Part shown: one piece after another, positions 1 through 11,111 of the stretch
How positions within the stretch are numbered: the first letter of the stretch is position 1
Layout: every line of letters begins with the position of its first letter
Origin: Calcarisporiella thermophila CBS 279.70
Lineage: Eukaryota; Calcarisporiellomycota
Reading direction: 5' to 3'
Assembly: GCF_041956535.1 (NCBI RefSeq)
Contig: NW_027192198.1
Span: forward strand, 226,551 to 290,550
DNA length: 64,000 bases
The notes under the pieces: generated by a model
Told to the model about the DNA's origin: nothing
The model's input: the letters and a program-made list of their open reading frames with translations, nothing else
Database searches by the model: none
Program-made: the position numbers and the translations under genes

Positions 1-2239
1 GGGTCGTACTTGTAGAACCCGGCGAAGACCTTGGCCATGTTGTGGCGTTTCGATCCGTCCGCGATAGAGACGTAGCTCTGGGGCTGCACCTCGTCGGGCT
101 GCACAATCAAGTCCTGCATCATGCTTAGCACAATGTCCGGCGTGGGCTTCCGATTCCCCGCGCCGGTGACAAGCCCATCCGCGATCACGAGCAGCAGCTT
201 GTGGGAGTTGGGGTAGTCGGTGGTGGCCAGGGAGTCCAGGGTCGCGCGGATACCCTGTCGCCCCTCCGAGTAGCACGTCACGAGGCAGAGGGTGTGGACG
301 AGGGGGAAGTTGAACGGGCAGTGCTTGGCCGACGGCTGGGGCACCACGCCCTCGGCCAGCGGCAGCGGACACGGGCGCTCCACCGACTCGTTGAGGGAGG
401 ATCGTCTCGAGTGCGCGGGGTTTGTGCGAGGGGTCGCCACGCTGCGCGCGACGCTGGACGAGTCGGGGGGGGTCGGGTTGGGGTCAAGCCATGGGGTGGC
501 CCCGGAGTGCTGCGAATCCGTCGTCACCATGCTTCCACGCGACCCCTTCTGATGCAGCTCCCCCCCTGCCTCCCCTAGGGGTGGGGGCGGCAGCAGGGCG
601 GACAGCCTCGAGCTGCTCCCCATCACGGTCGACGAGGGCCGAATGGCCGGAGCGGCCACGTCGATATTCTCCGTCCAGCGCTCGATCTCGGCCTCACGTT
701 TGCGCCGCTCCGCGTAGGACATCTTTTTGAAGGTCCCGAGGCGCCACGAAAGGAACCACCCAAAGATAACCGCCAGCGTAAATTTGGAGAGGACCACGCC
801 CAATATCACCACGAGCATCAGGTAGAGCACGATATCCGAGGCAATGCAGCCCATGGCACGCGTGTCAATGACGCCGACCCGGGTGATGTCGGCGAGACAC
901 TCGGCCACCTGTCTCTGCTTGGCGTAGATAAAGAAGAGGGTCGCGTCCGTCCCGGCGAGCCTCCGTACCGTCTCTCTCTGCCTCAACGAGTCGAGGAAGG
1001 GGTCCAACCTGAAGACCTCGGTGGGGAGCCACTGCAATCTGGCGAGGTCGAGCACATCACTAACAAAGAGAGGAAGGCGGGAAGGGGATGAGTTCCAGGC
1101 CGGAGCCAGCCGTACTGCCCAGAATGGCCGGGGGGCCGGCGGGAGGCCTCCTCACTTACTTGTTATAGACGACCAAGCTCCGGTTGGCGGAATTGATATC
1201 GTCCCACGTGTAGAACACCTCTCCGTTCTCCTTGAGTTTATAGTAGGCCATCCGAGCCGCGTTGGAGGTATGGCAGCCGGTTCGGCTGGGGTTGGCCGAG
1301 GGGTTGGGGGACGTTGATCCGTCTTGGTCGAGGGCCACGCAGGGGAAATAGTTGGGGACCATGTTGTCACGCTGGTTCCAGTCGACCCCCGGCTGCACCG
1401 TGATGAGGCCGAGGCAGTGCACGTTGACCTTTTGGAAGAGAAAGGAGATGTCTTTGCCGCCCATGTTCAGGGGCGGGTAGAGCGGATTGGAGTTGGGGGC
1501 GATGTCCGGCGCAGCGGGATGTTCGAATCGGTCCAAGACGTAGGCCTTGCCGTTAATGACCACGGTGCCCTTTTGGATCTGATTCGCCGCGAAACGCAGC
1601 CCGGAATCGTGGCACGCCGTACTTGTGAAGCCGAAGGTGAAGAATCCCATCTGTGAGGTAGGGAGAGGGAGAGAAGGCGCAGGGTTAGTAGAGGATACAC
1701 CACGCACACATATTCCCCACAAAATCCACTCACAATAGCGCTCATGAGAACAATGATAGTGATCAACCCCATTTTTTCCCTCCACGCCCTCTGGGTAGCA
1801 TATGACTTTTTGCCTATACAACAAAGGGGAGGGGACCATCGGGTTAGCGGGGATGAGGATAGATAGGTTTGCAAAATTCCAATCTACCGCATGCAGAGAG
1901 AAGGAAGGATGGGGCATAGCATGTCACGAAATAGCAGAAGATGATCCAGCATGATGGGCCGTGCGGCTTCGTTGTCCGCACCGTTTTCCTGGGGGGGCGC
2001 CTACTGCCACCCATCGCGCTTGAAGCTCCATAGGTCTTGCGGTAGGTATTGTCTAGCGATGAGATGGTGGACTGACGTAGCTGGCGATTGGAGATGGTGT
2101 GATATTGCGGATGGGCGGGATCTACGCGCTGCCGCTCCGGACGAGTCAGGGATCGCTGTCGCTGGACGCCCTCGCCAACTTGCTGAGCAATCGGAGTGAA
2201 AGGATCGGGAGGGGGGTCGGAGGATATATTTCCCGCCAT
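1..2239 (-). CDS. Class IV chitin synthase (Chs3-like), 5' portion, cut by window edge
   Basis: Membrane processive glycosyltransferase that makes cell-wall chitin from UDP-GlcNAc. Exons 2239-1888, 1813-1734, 1650-1160 and 1059 to beyond base 1; all joins keep frame and give about 660 residues before the edge. Visible in order: a Pro/Arg-rich cytosolic N-terminus, a first membrane segment (WIIFCYFVTCYAPSFLL) at about residues 97-113, the family sequence AWREKMG, a second segment after it, a cytochrome-b5-like luminal part containing VVINGKAYVLDRFEHP, a third hydrophobic stretch (IVLYLMLVVILGVVL), then the start of the catalytic region with TLDSLATTDYPNSHKLLLVI, ADGLVTGAGN and KRHNMAKVFAGFYKY. 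The catalytic EDR and QRRRW motifs would lie off the window. Start chosen at the first in-frame ATG of exon 1. A low-complexity insert near 350-650 separates the membrane part from the catalytic part. Class IV assignment is from N-terminal architecture; confidence is high for chitin synthase. Confidence 0.93.
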
Positions 2240-3795
2240 AAATCAAAGGGATGCGGATAAATTAGCTGAGCAGACTATTGGGATGGGCTAACAAGCTAGC
2301 ATGATCGAGCGTAGGGCAATGGGGAAATATGGCAAATTAGGAATTAAAAAAATGGGATGAAGCAGTTTGAAATAAATGAAACGCAGAGCAAAAGAAGACT
2401 AGTAGAGTTCCCAAAATAAAATGGAAAAAACGTATATTTAAACATATACAACAACTCAATATGGAGCCAGTAGCACACAGCGTGCACGCGGGAAATAAAG
2501 GGCCGAATAGGAAATAGCCAACGGTCGAAGCGCGGCAAGAGGGGAGAAAGAGGAGAAGCCGTCGTGGCGACTGCGGCCGGAGGAGGAGTGTGGAAACACG
2601 ACGCGTGGGGGGCGAGGGCCAGGGGGCATGCAACAGGACAGCCCGAGAGTGCTCGAGTGTGGACGCCTCTTTCCACCGACTAGGGGTAGTCGGTGTCTTG
2701 TCCTGCGATTTTTTTTTAATTTCCTCAATTTCGCGCCCATTCGTCTCACCGTCACGTGGGAAAAAGTTGGGCCATGCGATTTCGCGAGGGCTGCAGCGCT
2801 CGCCGCTGCCTCTGCTGGCGTCGCCGGCCATTCCGCGCACCCGCGCTGTGTTCGCGACTTTCAGACGCGTCCAGGCTATTCGCGACGAGCCTCCGCTGGA
2901 GTGCCGCATTTAATATAGCGGCTTTTAGACATGGCTCTACCTCCTTCCCCTTCGCATAGTGGGTCCAAGTTTCACTAGCCTCTACTCAGCCAGCAAAAGC
3001 CCCGAAGTCGAGCTATGCTCAGCCAATATCGTCGATTCCGCCCTCCAACCCACTCTCCTTTTCGGCTTCGAGAGGATGGCCAGGCTCTCGGAAAAGTTCC
3101 GCTGTCCCCCGGACTTCTAACGAAGCGGCTAGGGCCAAGCTCCCGACTAGAGCCCACTAGATGTTCATAGCAGAGGGTGGCAACCAGAGAAGCTGGCTCC
3201 GCAGCTTTTTTTCAAACCTGGATACGCATCCATTTCGCCTTGCATGCAGTTGCTCGAGAGCTGCATTCCCCTCGGCGTAAGCATGCAACTCCAATGGCTT
3301 CGTCAGCCGTGGAACCTCCTCCAGCGTAACTCATGATCCCGTACTCTCCCGTTCCCTCCCGTGCTCTCGGGAGCTAGCCTAAATTGATCCAGTTCTTCCG
3401 CCGATGGAAGCGGGAATCATACAGGCTCAGTCTGGTGCAAGCCCGCTATTTCCCCTTGAGCGGCGCGGGGAATTTCTATTGCTCACCTTGCGAGCCTAAC
3501 GCTCTTTCGAGAGGCCGTGTGACGCAAATTAACTCTAAATCCCATTTCTAATGACATAATTTCCTAAGATGAAGCTGATAAAAGAAGTAATTAAAAAATC
3601 CGGCGGGTGCATCGATTGGAGGGAGGCCACACCAATCCAAAATGGTTCCTGGCTTGGGCTCGCGTTTCCGTGGCCTTTAAAAATTTTTTTCCCGATCTTT
3701 TTATCTCTTATCGCCCCCCCCCCCCCTCCCTTCCTCTTTTGCTTACCCAGAAACACACTCTAAAAGCCAAAGAGGAATTGTAAATAATAGGCTAC
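2240..3795. other. Intergenic, shared 5' region of chitin synthase and kinase
   Basis: About 1.55 kb between two divergent starts. It is GC-rich near 2500-2900 and mixed elsewhere, with an oligo-C tract at 3716-3727. ORFs up to 190 codons occur but have no recognisable motif and biased low-complexity composition, so I read them as chance. It presumably holds both promoters; no specific site could be supported. Confidence 0.5.
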
Positions 3796-4980
3796 ATGCC
3801 CGACATCAATTCCCACCATTTCCTGTATTCACCTTCTTTTTCCTACCAGGATCTCGACATCCTCAACCATACCACCCGTATTCTCCAGAGGCCCGAGCAT
3901 GACCTCTATCCCCGCCATTCCTTCCGGGACCACATTAGACGGCAAATGAGAGAGGCCCGGCGCTTGCAGCTTGCCCCCATCGATACCGCCTGCTGCCACA
4001 TCCTACCCACACCCCCCGCCACCCTTAGCTTGTCTCCGTCGCTCAATGCCGGCAGCGACATCTCTCCCGTCCTTTCCAATGCTTGCAGCGACAAGTGCTC
4101 GGCGTCCCCTGCGGCTGCCTTCCTGTCTCTCTTCTCGTCACTCCCTCCCCCGCCAACCGATTCGGAGGGCGTGCAAGTGGGCGACCACATCCTCGGGAGA
4201 GTCTTGGGCCTGGGTGCATTCTCGGTCGTCCGGGAGGCCCATCCCGCCTCTCCTAATGCTTCCCTCTGTGCCGTCAAGATCCTGCGCCATCCCGATCCTT
4301 CCGCCAACTCACACCTCATCCATCGGGAGCTCCGGATATGGCGGCTTCTCGACCATCCCTCCATCCTGCGCCTGGAGAAAGTCGAGCTGCATCACGAGTC
4401 TGCATTCCTATTCATGGAGTACCATCCGCGAAATCTCTTGCAGCATCTGCAGGAGCACGGAAGCCCGGGGCTTGGCGAGGTCGAGAGTAGGCGGCTGTGG
4501 CGGGATGTGTGCCAGGCCGTCGAATATCTACACCGAGAGGTGGGGGTCTGCCACCGAGACATCAAGCTTGAGAACGTGTTGATAGACAGCAGAGGTCGGG
4601 TCAAGCTGGCCGATTTCGGGCTGGCCGAGTTCCTCGGCGAGAAGGCCTCCTTCGTGGACAACCCTCGGCAAGAGGTGGTGCTGGGATCGCTGGCCTACAC
4701 CGCTCCCGAGCAGTTGCGGGCAACCTGCGCGGTGCGGTGTCCCCTGACCGACGTGTGGTCGCTTGGCGTGGTGCTCTATGCTCTCGTGACGGGACGGCTC
4801 CCATTTTGGGACGATTTCGAACCGCGGCTGCAGTACAAGATTCTGACGGGGCGATACACGGAGCCCGACCACGCCAGCCCCTCGCTGAGCGAGCTTCTAA
4901 GAGGGCTCTTCAGCGTGTCGCCCGAGCAACGGTGGACCATCTCGCAGGTGTTGTCCAGCGGGTGGCTAGCGGGTGTGTAG
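3796..4980 (+). CDS. Serine/threonine protein kinase, single exon
   Basis: 394 residues without introns. About 120 N-terminal residues are Ser/Pro-rich with no domain I recognise. The kinase fold follows: glycine-rich loop LGLGAFSVV (137-145), catalytic Lys161 in CAVKIL, Glu178 in HREL, hinge FMEYH, catalytic loop HRDIKLEN (253-260, Asp255), DFG at 273-275, and a TAPE element (302-305) in the activation segment, ending in the last helices. All catalytic residues are present, so it should be active. HRDIKLEN and GSLAYTAPE recall the CAMK/Snf1-like kinases of fungi, but no substrate can be named. The domain fills the C-terminus to the last residue, so there is no regulatory tail. The start is the first ATG of the open frame; later in-frame ATGs would only shorten the linker. 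Confidence 0.9.
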   Translation: MPDINSHHFLYSPSFSYQDLDILNHTTRILQRPEHDLYPRHSFRDHIRRQMREARRLQLAPIDTACCHILPTPPATLSLSPSLNAGSDISPVLSNACSDKCSASPAAAFLSLFSSLPPPPTDSEGVQVGDHILGRVLGLGAFSVVREAHPASPNASLCAVKILRHPDPSANSHLIHRELRIWRLLDHPSILRLEKVELHHESAFLFMEYHPRNLLQHLQEHGSPGLGEVESRRLWRDVCQAVEYLHREVGVCHRDIKLENVLIDSRGRVKLADFGLAEFLGEKASFVDNPRQEVVLGSLAYTAPEQLRATCAVRCPLTDVWSLGVVLYALVTGRLPFWDDFEPRLQYKILTGRYTEPDHASPSLSELLRGLFSVSPEQRWTISQVLSSGWLAGV

Positions 4981-5531
4981 CTGTAGTACATATTGGATGG
5001 GCGCTCTTGGTCGATTTTGTAAATTTTCTCTGCTCTATTTGCCGCTTTTTCGGTTTACTTACTTGCGCTGCTTTGTTCTAATTTTTGTCCTGTTCTAATC
5101 GCTTTCTTTTCCTTAACCTTTCATTGCTTTTGTGTTTCCACATCGAGTTTTATCTTTGTTTTCGCTCCAATTTAATCTGTTCTGCACTTGGAAACTCCCG
5201 CATCCCCAGACCGAGGCAGTCTTGATTATAGTGGCCCATGGCTTGACCATCGAAATTGGCTGGAGGCTCTCCCACCACGCCTTCCTCTTGCCCCGCAAAC
5301 CCGATTGGCTGTGTCGATTTGACCAGTCCTGGTAGTGGATTATGACGCAGCAAAAGTGGATGCGGATGGCCGAAAGGAGAGCTGTCCACTGTGTCGAGGT
5401 TTTTTGCCGTCCTCTATACCGAGAATTGCTTTTCTTTTGACCATTGCCTTTTTTTTCTTCTTCATCGCTTTCCAATTATAGGGGGTTCCTCCCATCTCAT
5501 CCACTGTCTTTGCCCATCTCTAGCGAGAATA
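4981..5531. other. Intergenic between kinase and pogo-like gene
   Basis: Pyrimidine-rich region between two same-strand genes. A T/C-rich run ending in an AG at about 5478 could be the acceptor of a 5'UTR intron of the next gene. No other feature seen. Confidence 0.3.
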
Positions 5532-8002
5532 ATGGGACCACAGCGCCGCCAAATTTCGATCAATGAGAAGCTTGCCATTCTCAATTACAAGAATGAACAC
5601 CCCAATGCCTCTCTCAATGATCTTAAAGAAGTAACTATTGACAGACCACTTTCTCCCCCTCTCCTCGTTCATCGCTCACCCACATTCCCCTCCACCACCA
5701 CCTTCCCCCTCCCCCCTCTCCCCTCCCCCCTCTCCCCTCCCCCTCCCCCCTCCCTTCCTCCTCTGCCCTCTCAATCTCCCTGATTCCCCGATTCCCGTGA
5801 GATGTTGTTGACTGGGGCTAACTTTTTATGATTTTCTTCAAGGTTTTTAAAATCGGCCGATCGACCATATTTGGGATCCTAAAGGAGCGCTCCAACATCT
5901 CGCAGGCTAGTGTCAAGCTTCCCCCTTCTTTCCTCTCGCGGACCCGAATATATGACTCGAGAGTCTCCATTGTGGATGAAACCCTGTATTTCTGGTACAA
6001 ATGCCAACGGGGCCCCACCATCCTCATCTCGGGCGACATGCTGAAGAACAAGGCTCGGACGTTCTACAACCGGTTGAGCGAGAAAGTGCCCGGACAGCTG
6101 CCCCCCCAATTCTCGGCATCCAATGGCTGGCTGCAGCGATTCAAGAAGCGATACAATCTACCAAGCAGGGAGACGATGAGTGGGGGCGGCCTTGCCGGCC
6201 CTGGCGCGGAAGGAGGTGGCGCGGGGAGTGGTGCCGGGGAGGGTGCGGCGGCCAACATAGCCACCGGAGAGATGGAGGAAGTGCGGCGAATCGTATCCAA
6301 CTACGCACCCGAGGATGTCTACTGCGCAGATGAGGTGAGCCTCTACTACCACATGCTTCCCGATCGCAGCGAGATGAGGTCAGGCCTGGACCGATTCACA
6401 ATCCTCTTTTGCTGCAATGCAACCGGCACCGACAAGATTCCCCCGCTGGTGGTGTCCGCCGACGGCCTCAATGGGGTCGGCGAAGGAGCCAGCTTTGCCG
6501 ACACCGTCGCGAACCTGGGCGTAGGCCTTGCGGTGAGCGAGGCGGCGTGGATGAGAAGCGAGCTGTTCAAGAAGTGGCTAGACTACTTCGACGAGAGGGT
6601 CGGGCGGAGCGTCGTGCTTCTCATCGATAATGCCCCCACCCACGTCAACTTCATCGGCCGCAAGTTCAAGCACGTCCAGTTGGTGTACCTCCCCACGAGC
6701 GTCTCGAGCACCTACGAGCACCCGTTCGTGGCCGGCATTGCGAACAGCTTCAAGCTGATCTACCGAAGAATGGCCCTCCAGCGGTGTCTGGCATGGCGAC
6801 AGTGCGCCACGTCCGAGCACCGGATGTCCCTGCGAAGCGTGATCTCGCTAATTCAGGTGGCGTGGAGCAAGGTGGCCGACCGCACGATTCAGGGATGCTG
6901 GCGAAGGTCTCGGATCATCGCTCCCCGTGGCCAGCTCCCGAACCCCTCCCACGGGCAGTCGGTGGCCAGCGAGAGCTCGGGCCCTCCGAATCTGGTGCAA
7001 CCGCCCCTGGGGCAGCTGCTCCCCGTGATACCCTACTCGTCCTCGTCCCCCTCCCCGGGCACGGTCTCCTCCGGTGTCCCATACCCAAACTCCCCCCCCG
7101 CATTGACGGGATACACGACGATAGCCAATCTTCCACCGAACTCCGGCCTCCTCCCTTCGCCTCCCCCCTCCGCCTCCAACGTCGCCTTCTTGTCGTTCCC
7201 GATGGGATACGACGCCCTCCCCGCGGATTTCCCCGCCTCCGCCTTCACCTCCCTGCAAGGCTCCGTGAACCTCTATCCCGCCGCCCAGCCCCCCGCGGCG
7301 GACGCCCTCTCCGACTCCGCCTCCCCCACCCCCGGCTTGGATGCCCTCTCGAACACGGCCCTCGCTTTTCCGGACCCGCGTCCCTCCACCACCCTTAATG
7401 CCATGGCTCCCCGGGCCCCTGGGCCTGCGGCGTCGCCCTCCTCCGCGTCGTCCCCATCGTCGCCGGTTTCGCCGCCCCCCATCGCGGCCACAGCCTTTGC
7501 AAGCAACCCCAGGGTCGACGATGAGGAAAAGCGGGAGTTGGAAAAGGCCATGGGAAAGCTGGAGGACCTGATCGCGCTGCTTGGAATGTCGGATCCGGTG
7601 ACGGCCAAGGAGTACCTGGCCGTGGACGCCAAACTGTCGGAAGACCCCACGATCACGTTCCCCCACTGCGACGACGAGTCGCTGATCGACTTGGTGGTCA
7701 AGGAGCACAGGCTCACGGCCGGAGAGGCGGTGGAGGGCACCTCGATCCCGAATCCTGGCGAACGTGACGACGCAGCACCGGAGGAGACGGACCGGCCCGT
7801 GATGCGGGAGCCGATCCGGAGCCCCAAGCATGAGGACCGGGGGAGGTCCGAGTGCGAAGAAGACATCCCCTCGGTGGCCGATGCAAGCGTGTTCTGCGAA
7901 CGGCTGATGTTGTTTGTAGAAAAAAACATGACGAAATTTAACCCCGCCATGCTGGCCACTCTAAGAGAGGTGCAGGACGTGATTGATGGTACACCATTCT
8001 AG
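5532..8002 (+). CDS. Pogo/Tigger-family (CENP-B-like) DDE protein, probably domesticated
   Basis: Exons 5532-5630 and 5843-8002 give 751-752 residues. Domain order: N-terminal psq-type helix-turn-helix (about 1-60, RRQISINEKLAILNYK then FKIGRSTIFGIL across the intron), a CENP-B/Tc5 helix-turn-helix (about 75-140, ending FSASNGWLQRFKKRYNL), then a DDE_1 nuclease-like domain (about 185-350). The first acid is in YCADEVSLYY (about 196), the second in LLIDNAPTH (about 295). Where active transposases have a QPLDxGI-type third-acid motif this protein reads TYEHPFVAGI, so the third acid is displaced or lost. A 200-residue Pro/Ser-rich linker and an acidic C-terminus (ITFPHCDDESLIDLVV) follow. No terminal inverted repeats were seen. 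This matches the pattern of host genes built from pogo transposases (CENP-B homologues, yeast Pdc2), so a DNA-binding or transcription role is likelier than transposition. Confidence 0.85.
5631..5842 (+). repeat. Intron carrying a C/T microsatellite
   Basis: The single intron of the pogo-like gene contains an almost pure pyrimidine tract (about 5695-5775) built from imperfect repeats of CCCCTCCCCCCTCT. Confidence 0.7.
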
Positions 8003-8331
8003 AGAGAGAGGGGGAGGTTGTGTGTGTGTGTGTGTAGATGGGAGAGAAGGAGCAACATGAAAATCCCTGAAGAGTCGCGCATCTTTGTAATATATTTGTG
8101 ATATTTCTTCCTCATTTTTCATTTCCTCTGTCACCTTCACTTTCATAATTTGTTGGTACAGTAGCTTTTGTTCACCGCCATCGGCCAGCATATTACTTCT
8201 TGTTATTTATTATTTATATATATATAATGATGTTATGTTTGTCCTTTATTGTGCAGATTCAAACCTAATACAAACTTATAGTGTTGAGGCAACTTTTTTC
8301 CCTCTTCTCTCCCATCTCCCACGGGATCGCT
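8003..8331. other. Convergent 3' region with GT microsatellite
   Basis: Tail-to-tail spacer of pogo-like gene and superoxide dismutase. It holds a short (TG)n run at about 8019-8036 and AT-rich 3'UTR-like sequence; no gene seen. Confidence 0.5.
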
Positions 8332-9416
8332 TTAATTACCCTGGGCTGAAGCATACCGCTCGGCCACCGTCTTCCAGTTGACCACATTCCATATGGCCTT
8401 CAAGTAGTCCGGTCGCTTATTCTTGTAGTCCAAGTAGTAGGCCTAGTAGAGTCCATTCCAACAGCCACGGGTTAGCACTCATACTGAGAAAAGGGGGGCA
8501 AAGGGCTGGGCTGAGACGGGAAGGGCCATCACGACCGGCAGAAGGTCAACCCCCACAATAAGAAATACAGTCAACTTACATGTTCCCATACATCCACTCC
8601 CAGCAACGGCACGAGGTGGATTAGCGGGTCTTGGTTCGGGGTGGTGGCGATCTCCAGGCGCTTAGCCTGCTTGTTGAAGCCGAGCCAGCCCCATCCGGAG
8701 CCCTGAACCGCGGCGGTGGTAGTATTGAACTGGGAAATGAAGGCATCCAGGCTGCCAAATTGCTCCTGGATGGCTGTTAGAAGAGCACCTATCGAATCAA
8801 AGTTGGGAGGTCAGGCAGGGTCAGGCAAGAGAAGTTTGGGCTGGTTAGCCACAAGAGATAAAAAGAGCGCATACCTTTGGGAGGTTCACCGCCGCCCTTT
8901 TTCGGTGGAGCTAAATTCTAGTGATGACAACCCAGCATTACTAAGTCGCTGAACTTCTCCTCATCCACGTGAAAATAAAGGGTTTTCCCCATGTTACCTT
9001 CCAGAAGAGAGAGTGGTTCGTGTGGCCTCCGCCGTTGAACTTGAGGGCGCTCTGCAATGAAATCTGAGCCAAGACATCCTGGTTCGCAACCGCAGCCTCG
9101 AGCTTCTCGGCGGCCGTGTTATAGCCAGCCACATAGGCGGCGTGATGCTTCGAGTGGTGGAGCTCCATAATCTCGGCGGAGATATAGGGTTGGAGTTCCT
9201 GTAAGAGGGGAGAGAGAGCAGGGGGGGGGGTAAAAATGTTCTCCGTCAGAGCAACCAGGAGAGAGAAAGAGAGGGCAAAAAAAAACGAGACAGCATTCAA
9301 CTCACAGCATAATCGTAGGGGAGATCCGGCAGCGTCACTTTAGTGCGTACGACGGTCAAGGGGCGGACTGCAGAGCTGGTCGCCTTGAAGACAGAACGGG
9401 AAGCTGTTTTAAGCAT
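8332..9416 (-). CDS. SOD2: Mitochondrial manganese superoxide dismutase
   Basis: Converts superoxide to peroxide and oxygen in the mitochondrial matrix. Five exons (9416-9306, 9198-8998, 8917-8875, 8788-8580, 8442-8332) encode 224 residues. The first 26 or so are basic and hydroxylated without acids, a typical matrix targeting peptide, followed by [10 protein letters not shown]. Metal ligands are visible: His in [12 protein letters not shown], His in [11 protein letters not shown], and Asp/His in [21 protein letters not shown] is the usual C-terminal domain signature with Gly where many homologues have Ala. Exon 3 is only 43 bases. The gene faces the PIG-H gene across 93 bases, so the two probably share a promoter. 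Identity is very secure; Mn rather than Fe is inferred from the mitochondrial fungal setting. Confidence 0.96.
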
Positions 9417-9509
9417 GATGACAACACCACAATGGAGAATATTTCTTCAATGAATTCGTATTTTTTTATGTATTGTGAGGACTGTGGATAAAAAATTCTC
9501 ACAACTAAA
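9417..9509. promoter_or_regulatory. Bidirectional promoter, SOD2 / PIG-H
   Basis: Only 93 bases separate the two opposing ATG codons, so this segment must contain both 5' leaders and most core promoter signals. No defined binding site could be assigned. Confidence 0.6.
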
Positions 9510-10318
9510 ATGTCGCGTCCGAAGCAAGACGACGACGCCTTTTCCACTCAAAAACGAGTCAAAATCCATGTCGTCACTCCTCCCATTTTTGAGAAAATTT
9601 TCACTGTGAAAATCATTGCTCTGCTGTTATTTGACACATTGGCAAGCCTATCTTTTTAAGTATGTAATGGAGAGGCCATTAATCGCCAAATCGCACATCG
9701 ACGATCACCTCGAGGTGCACTACTTCGCCGATAACGCGCGCGAATATGTGCTACGCACGCATCGGTCGCTACTGTCCGGATTGGATTTCGTGATGCTGAC
9801 TCTTCTAGCAGCCTATGTCTACAGCGTAATTGTTCTCCCCACCCCCGTTTCTCTTGTTGCTTTCTGATACCAAATCCCCCTTCCGTCTTCTCTTTCTCTC
9901 TCTCTCTCATTCTTCCTTTTAGCACCGTGTTTTCGTCGTCTACGCCGTTAGTGGTGCGTTGCTTTTGCTCTGGCTTTGGTCAAAGTGCAACACGGTGACG
10001 CAAGAATCCCTCCTTATCATCCGCGATCTAGGCATCCAAGTCCGAACGGTCTATGCCGATGGCCGTGCCACCTCCCAGTTCATAGATCGTGCCAAGCTCT
10101 CCGACATCATCATTAACGAGGGGATTACGCTCTGGCAGGTCAAATTCTACATGGCCTTGATGGTGGAGGGGCACGATAGACTGGTCGTGGTTTTTGAGCA
10201 CCTGTTACCGCGACTGAAGGTATTGCTGGAAGTGTACCATGGGGCAAGGGCTGTCATGTATGGAGAACCCGAGGGGGAAAGGAATGGCATTCATCATCAT
10301 CCTACCAGTGTATATTAG
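9510..10318 (+). CDS. GPI15: GPI-GlcNAc transferase subunit PIG-H/Gpi15
   Basis: Subunit of the ER complex that starts GPI-anchor synthesis by moving GlcNAc from UDP-GlcNAc to phosphatidylinositol. Exons 9510-9605, 9661-9825 and 9923-10318 give 218 residues, close to yeast Gpi15. Two adjacent hydrophobic segments (DFVMLTLLAAYVYS joined across intron 2 to FVVYAVSGALLLLWLW) form a membrane hairpin, followed by the PIG-H domain: ESLLIIRDLGIQVRT, FIDRAKLSDIIINEGI, VKFYMALMVEG and FEHLLPRLKVLLEVYHGAR. Intron 1 is 55 bases; intron 2 contains a (CT)n tract. The start is the only ATG in frame upstream of the first splice site. Anchors made by this pathway would be used by the proline-rich GPI protein at 16.0-17.1 kb. 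Confidence 0.92.
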
Positions 10319-10550
10319 AACTTTATTTTCACCGTGTGATATCCCAACTTCTCTTGCACGCTCTTTTCAGTGGCATCTTACCTTCTCTATTCAGCTTTTG
10401 TAAAGAATGATCTTAATATTTTAAAACAAAGGAGAGGACTTTTATTATTTACACGGTGAAGTCCTTTGGAAACATGCAACGAAAAAAGAAGGGGGGGGAG
10501 GGGCAAGCAGGATATGGTTAAGGTATGGGGCCACAGAGGGGAGAGACTAG

Positions 10551-11111
10551 CTATTTGTTTTGGTCGTCTCTGTGCACTAACCACAGTCCGCTGGACACGA
10601 TAAACAACATGAACACGCCAAACGAGGCATACACTTGAGTCGAGCTAAGAGGAATACGCACTTTCTCGTCCAGCTCCTCCTCCTCCTCGTACCACGCAGT
10701 AGCCACATTTTTCTTCGAGCCATTCACCAAGGACCACCGTGCTGGAGCGGGCTTGACCTCCAGGTCCAGATCAATCTCGATACTAGCCACTCCATAGTCA
10801 AGCTCCTCATCCACTTCACCGTAGTACGTAGCAGGTAGCCTACGACGCTGCAATCTTTGGCGGTGGATCAGCGGTACTCCTTCATCGTCGTCATCAATGC
10901 TGGGATCTTCGCTGGATTCCTCACCATACTCAATATGGTTAACCTGTTCCCAATCTTTCAGAGCATCCGCAATTGCATTGGATGTATTCTCATTGGCAGC
11001 GGCCACACGGCGAAGGTGCTGGAAATTGGGGGGAAGCGGGCCAGCCGCTACGAGGGGAAGCAGCACGACCAGGCACAAGACAAACAACGAGAAGATGCGA
11101 GAAGTATACAT
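10551..11111 (-). CDS. Type I single-pass membrane protein, family not recognised
   Basis: 186 residues, single exon. A clear signal peptide (hydrophobic residues about 7-22, ending VAAG) is followed by a roughly 120-residue acidic extracellular or luminal part with Asp/Glu runs (SIDDDDEG, YEEEEELDEK), two potential N-glycosylation sites (ENTSN, NGSKK), one membrane segment (about 157-178, ASFGVFMLFIVSSGLWLV) and an eight-residue cytosolic tail. I do not recognise the family and propose no function. The signal peptide plus a terminal membrane segment make a real gene likely. It is divergent from the Opy2-like gene. Confidence 0.7.
   Translation of the reverse strand: MYTSRIFSLFVLCLVVLLPLVAAGPLPPNFQHLRRVAAANENTSNAIADALKDWEQVNHIEYGEESSEDPSIDDDDEGVPLIHRQRLQRRRLPATYYGEVDEELDYGVASIEIDLDLEVKPAPARWSLVNGSKKNVATAWYEEEEELDEKVRIPLSSTQVYASFGVFMLFIVSSGLWLVHRDDQNK

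Noticed and set aside
2337-2909. 190-codon minus-strand ORF
   Set aside because: No motif, biased composition and overlap with other open frames in a GC-rich promoter region; probably a chance ORF.
6848-7959. Long minus-strand ORFs of 228 and 327 codons opposite the pogo-like gene
   Set aside because: They mirror the codon bias of the plus-strand Pro/Ser/Ala-rich region and have no domain.
4981-8331. Intact DNA transposon around the pogo-like gene
   Set aside because: No inverted terminal repeats or TA target duplications were seen, and the third catalytic acid region is altered.
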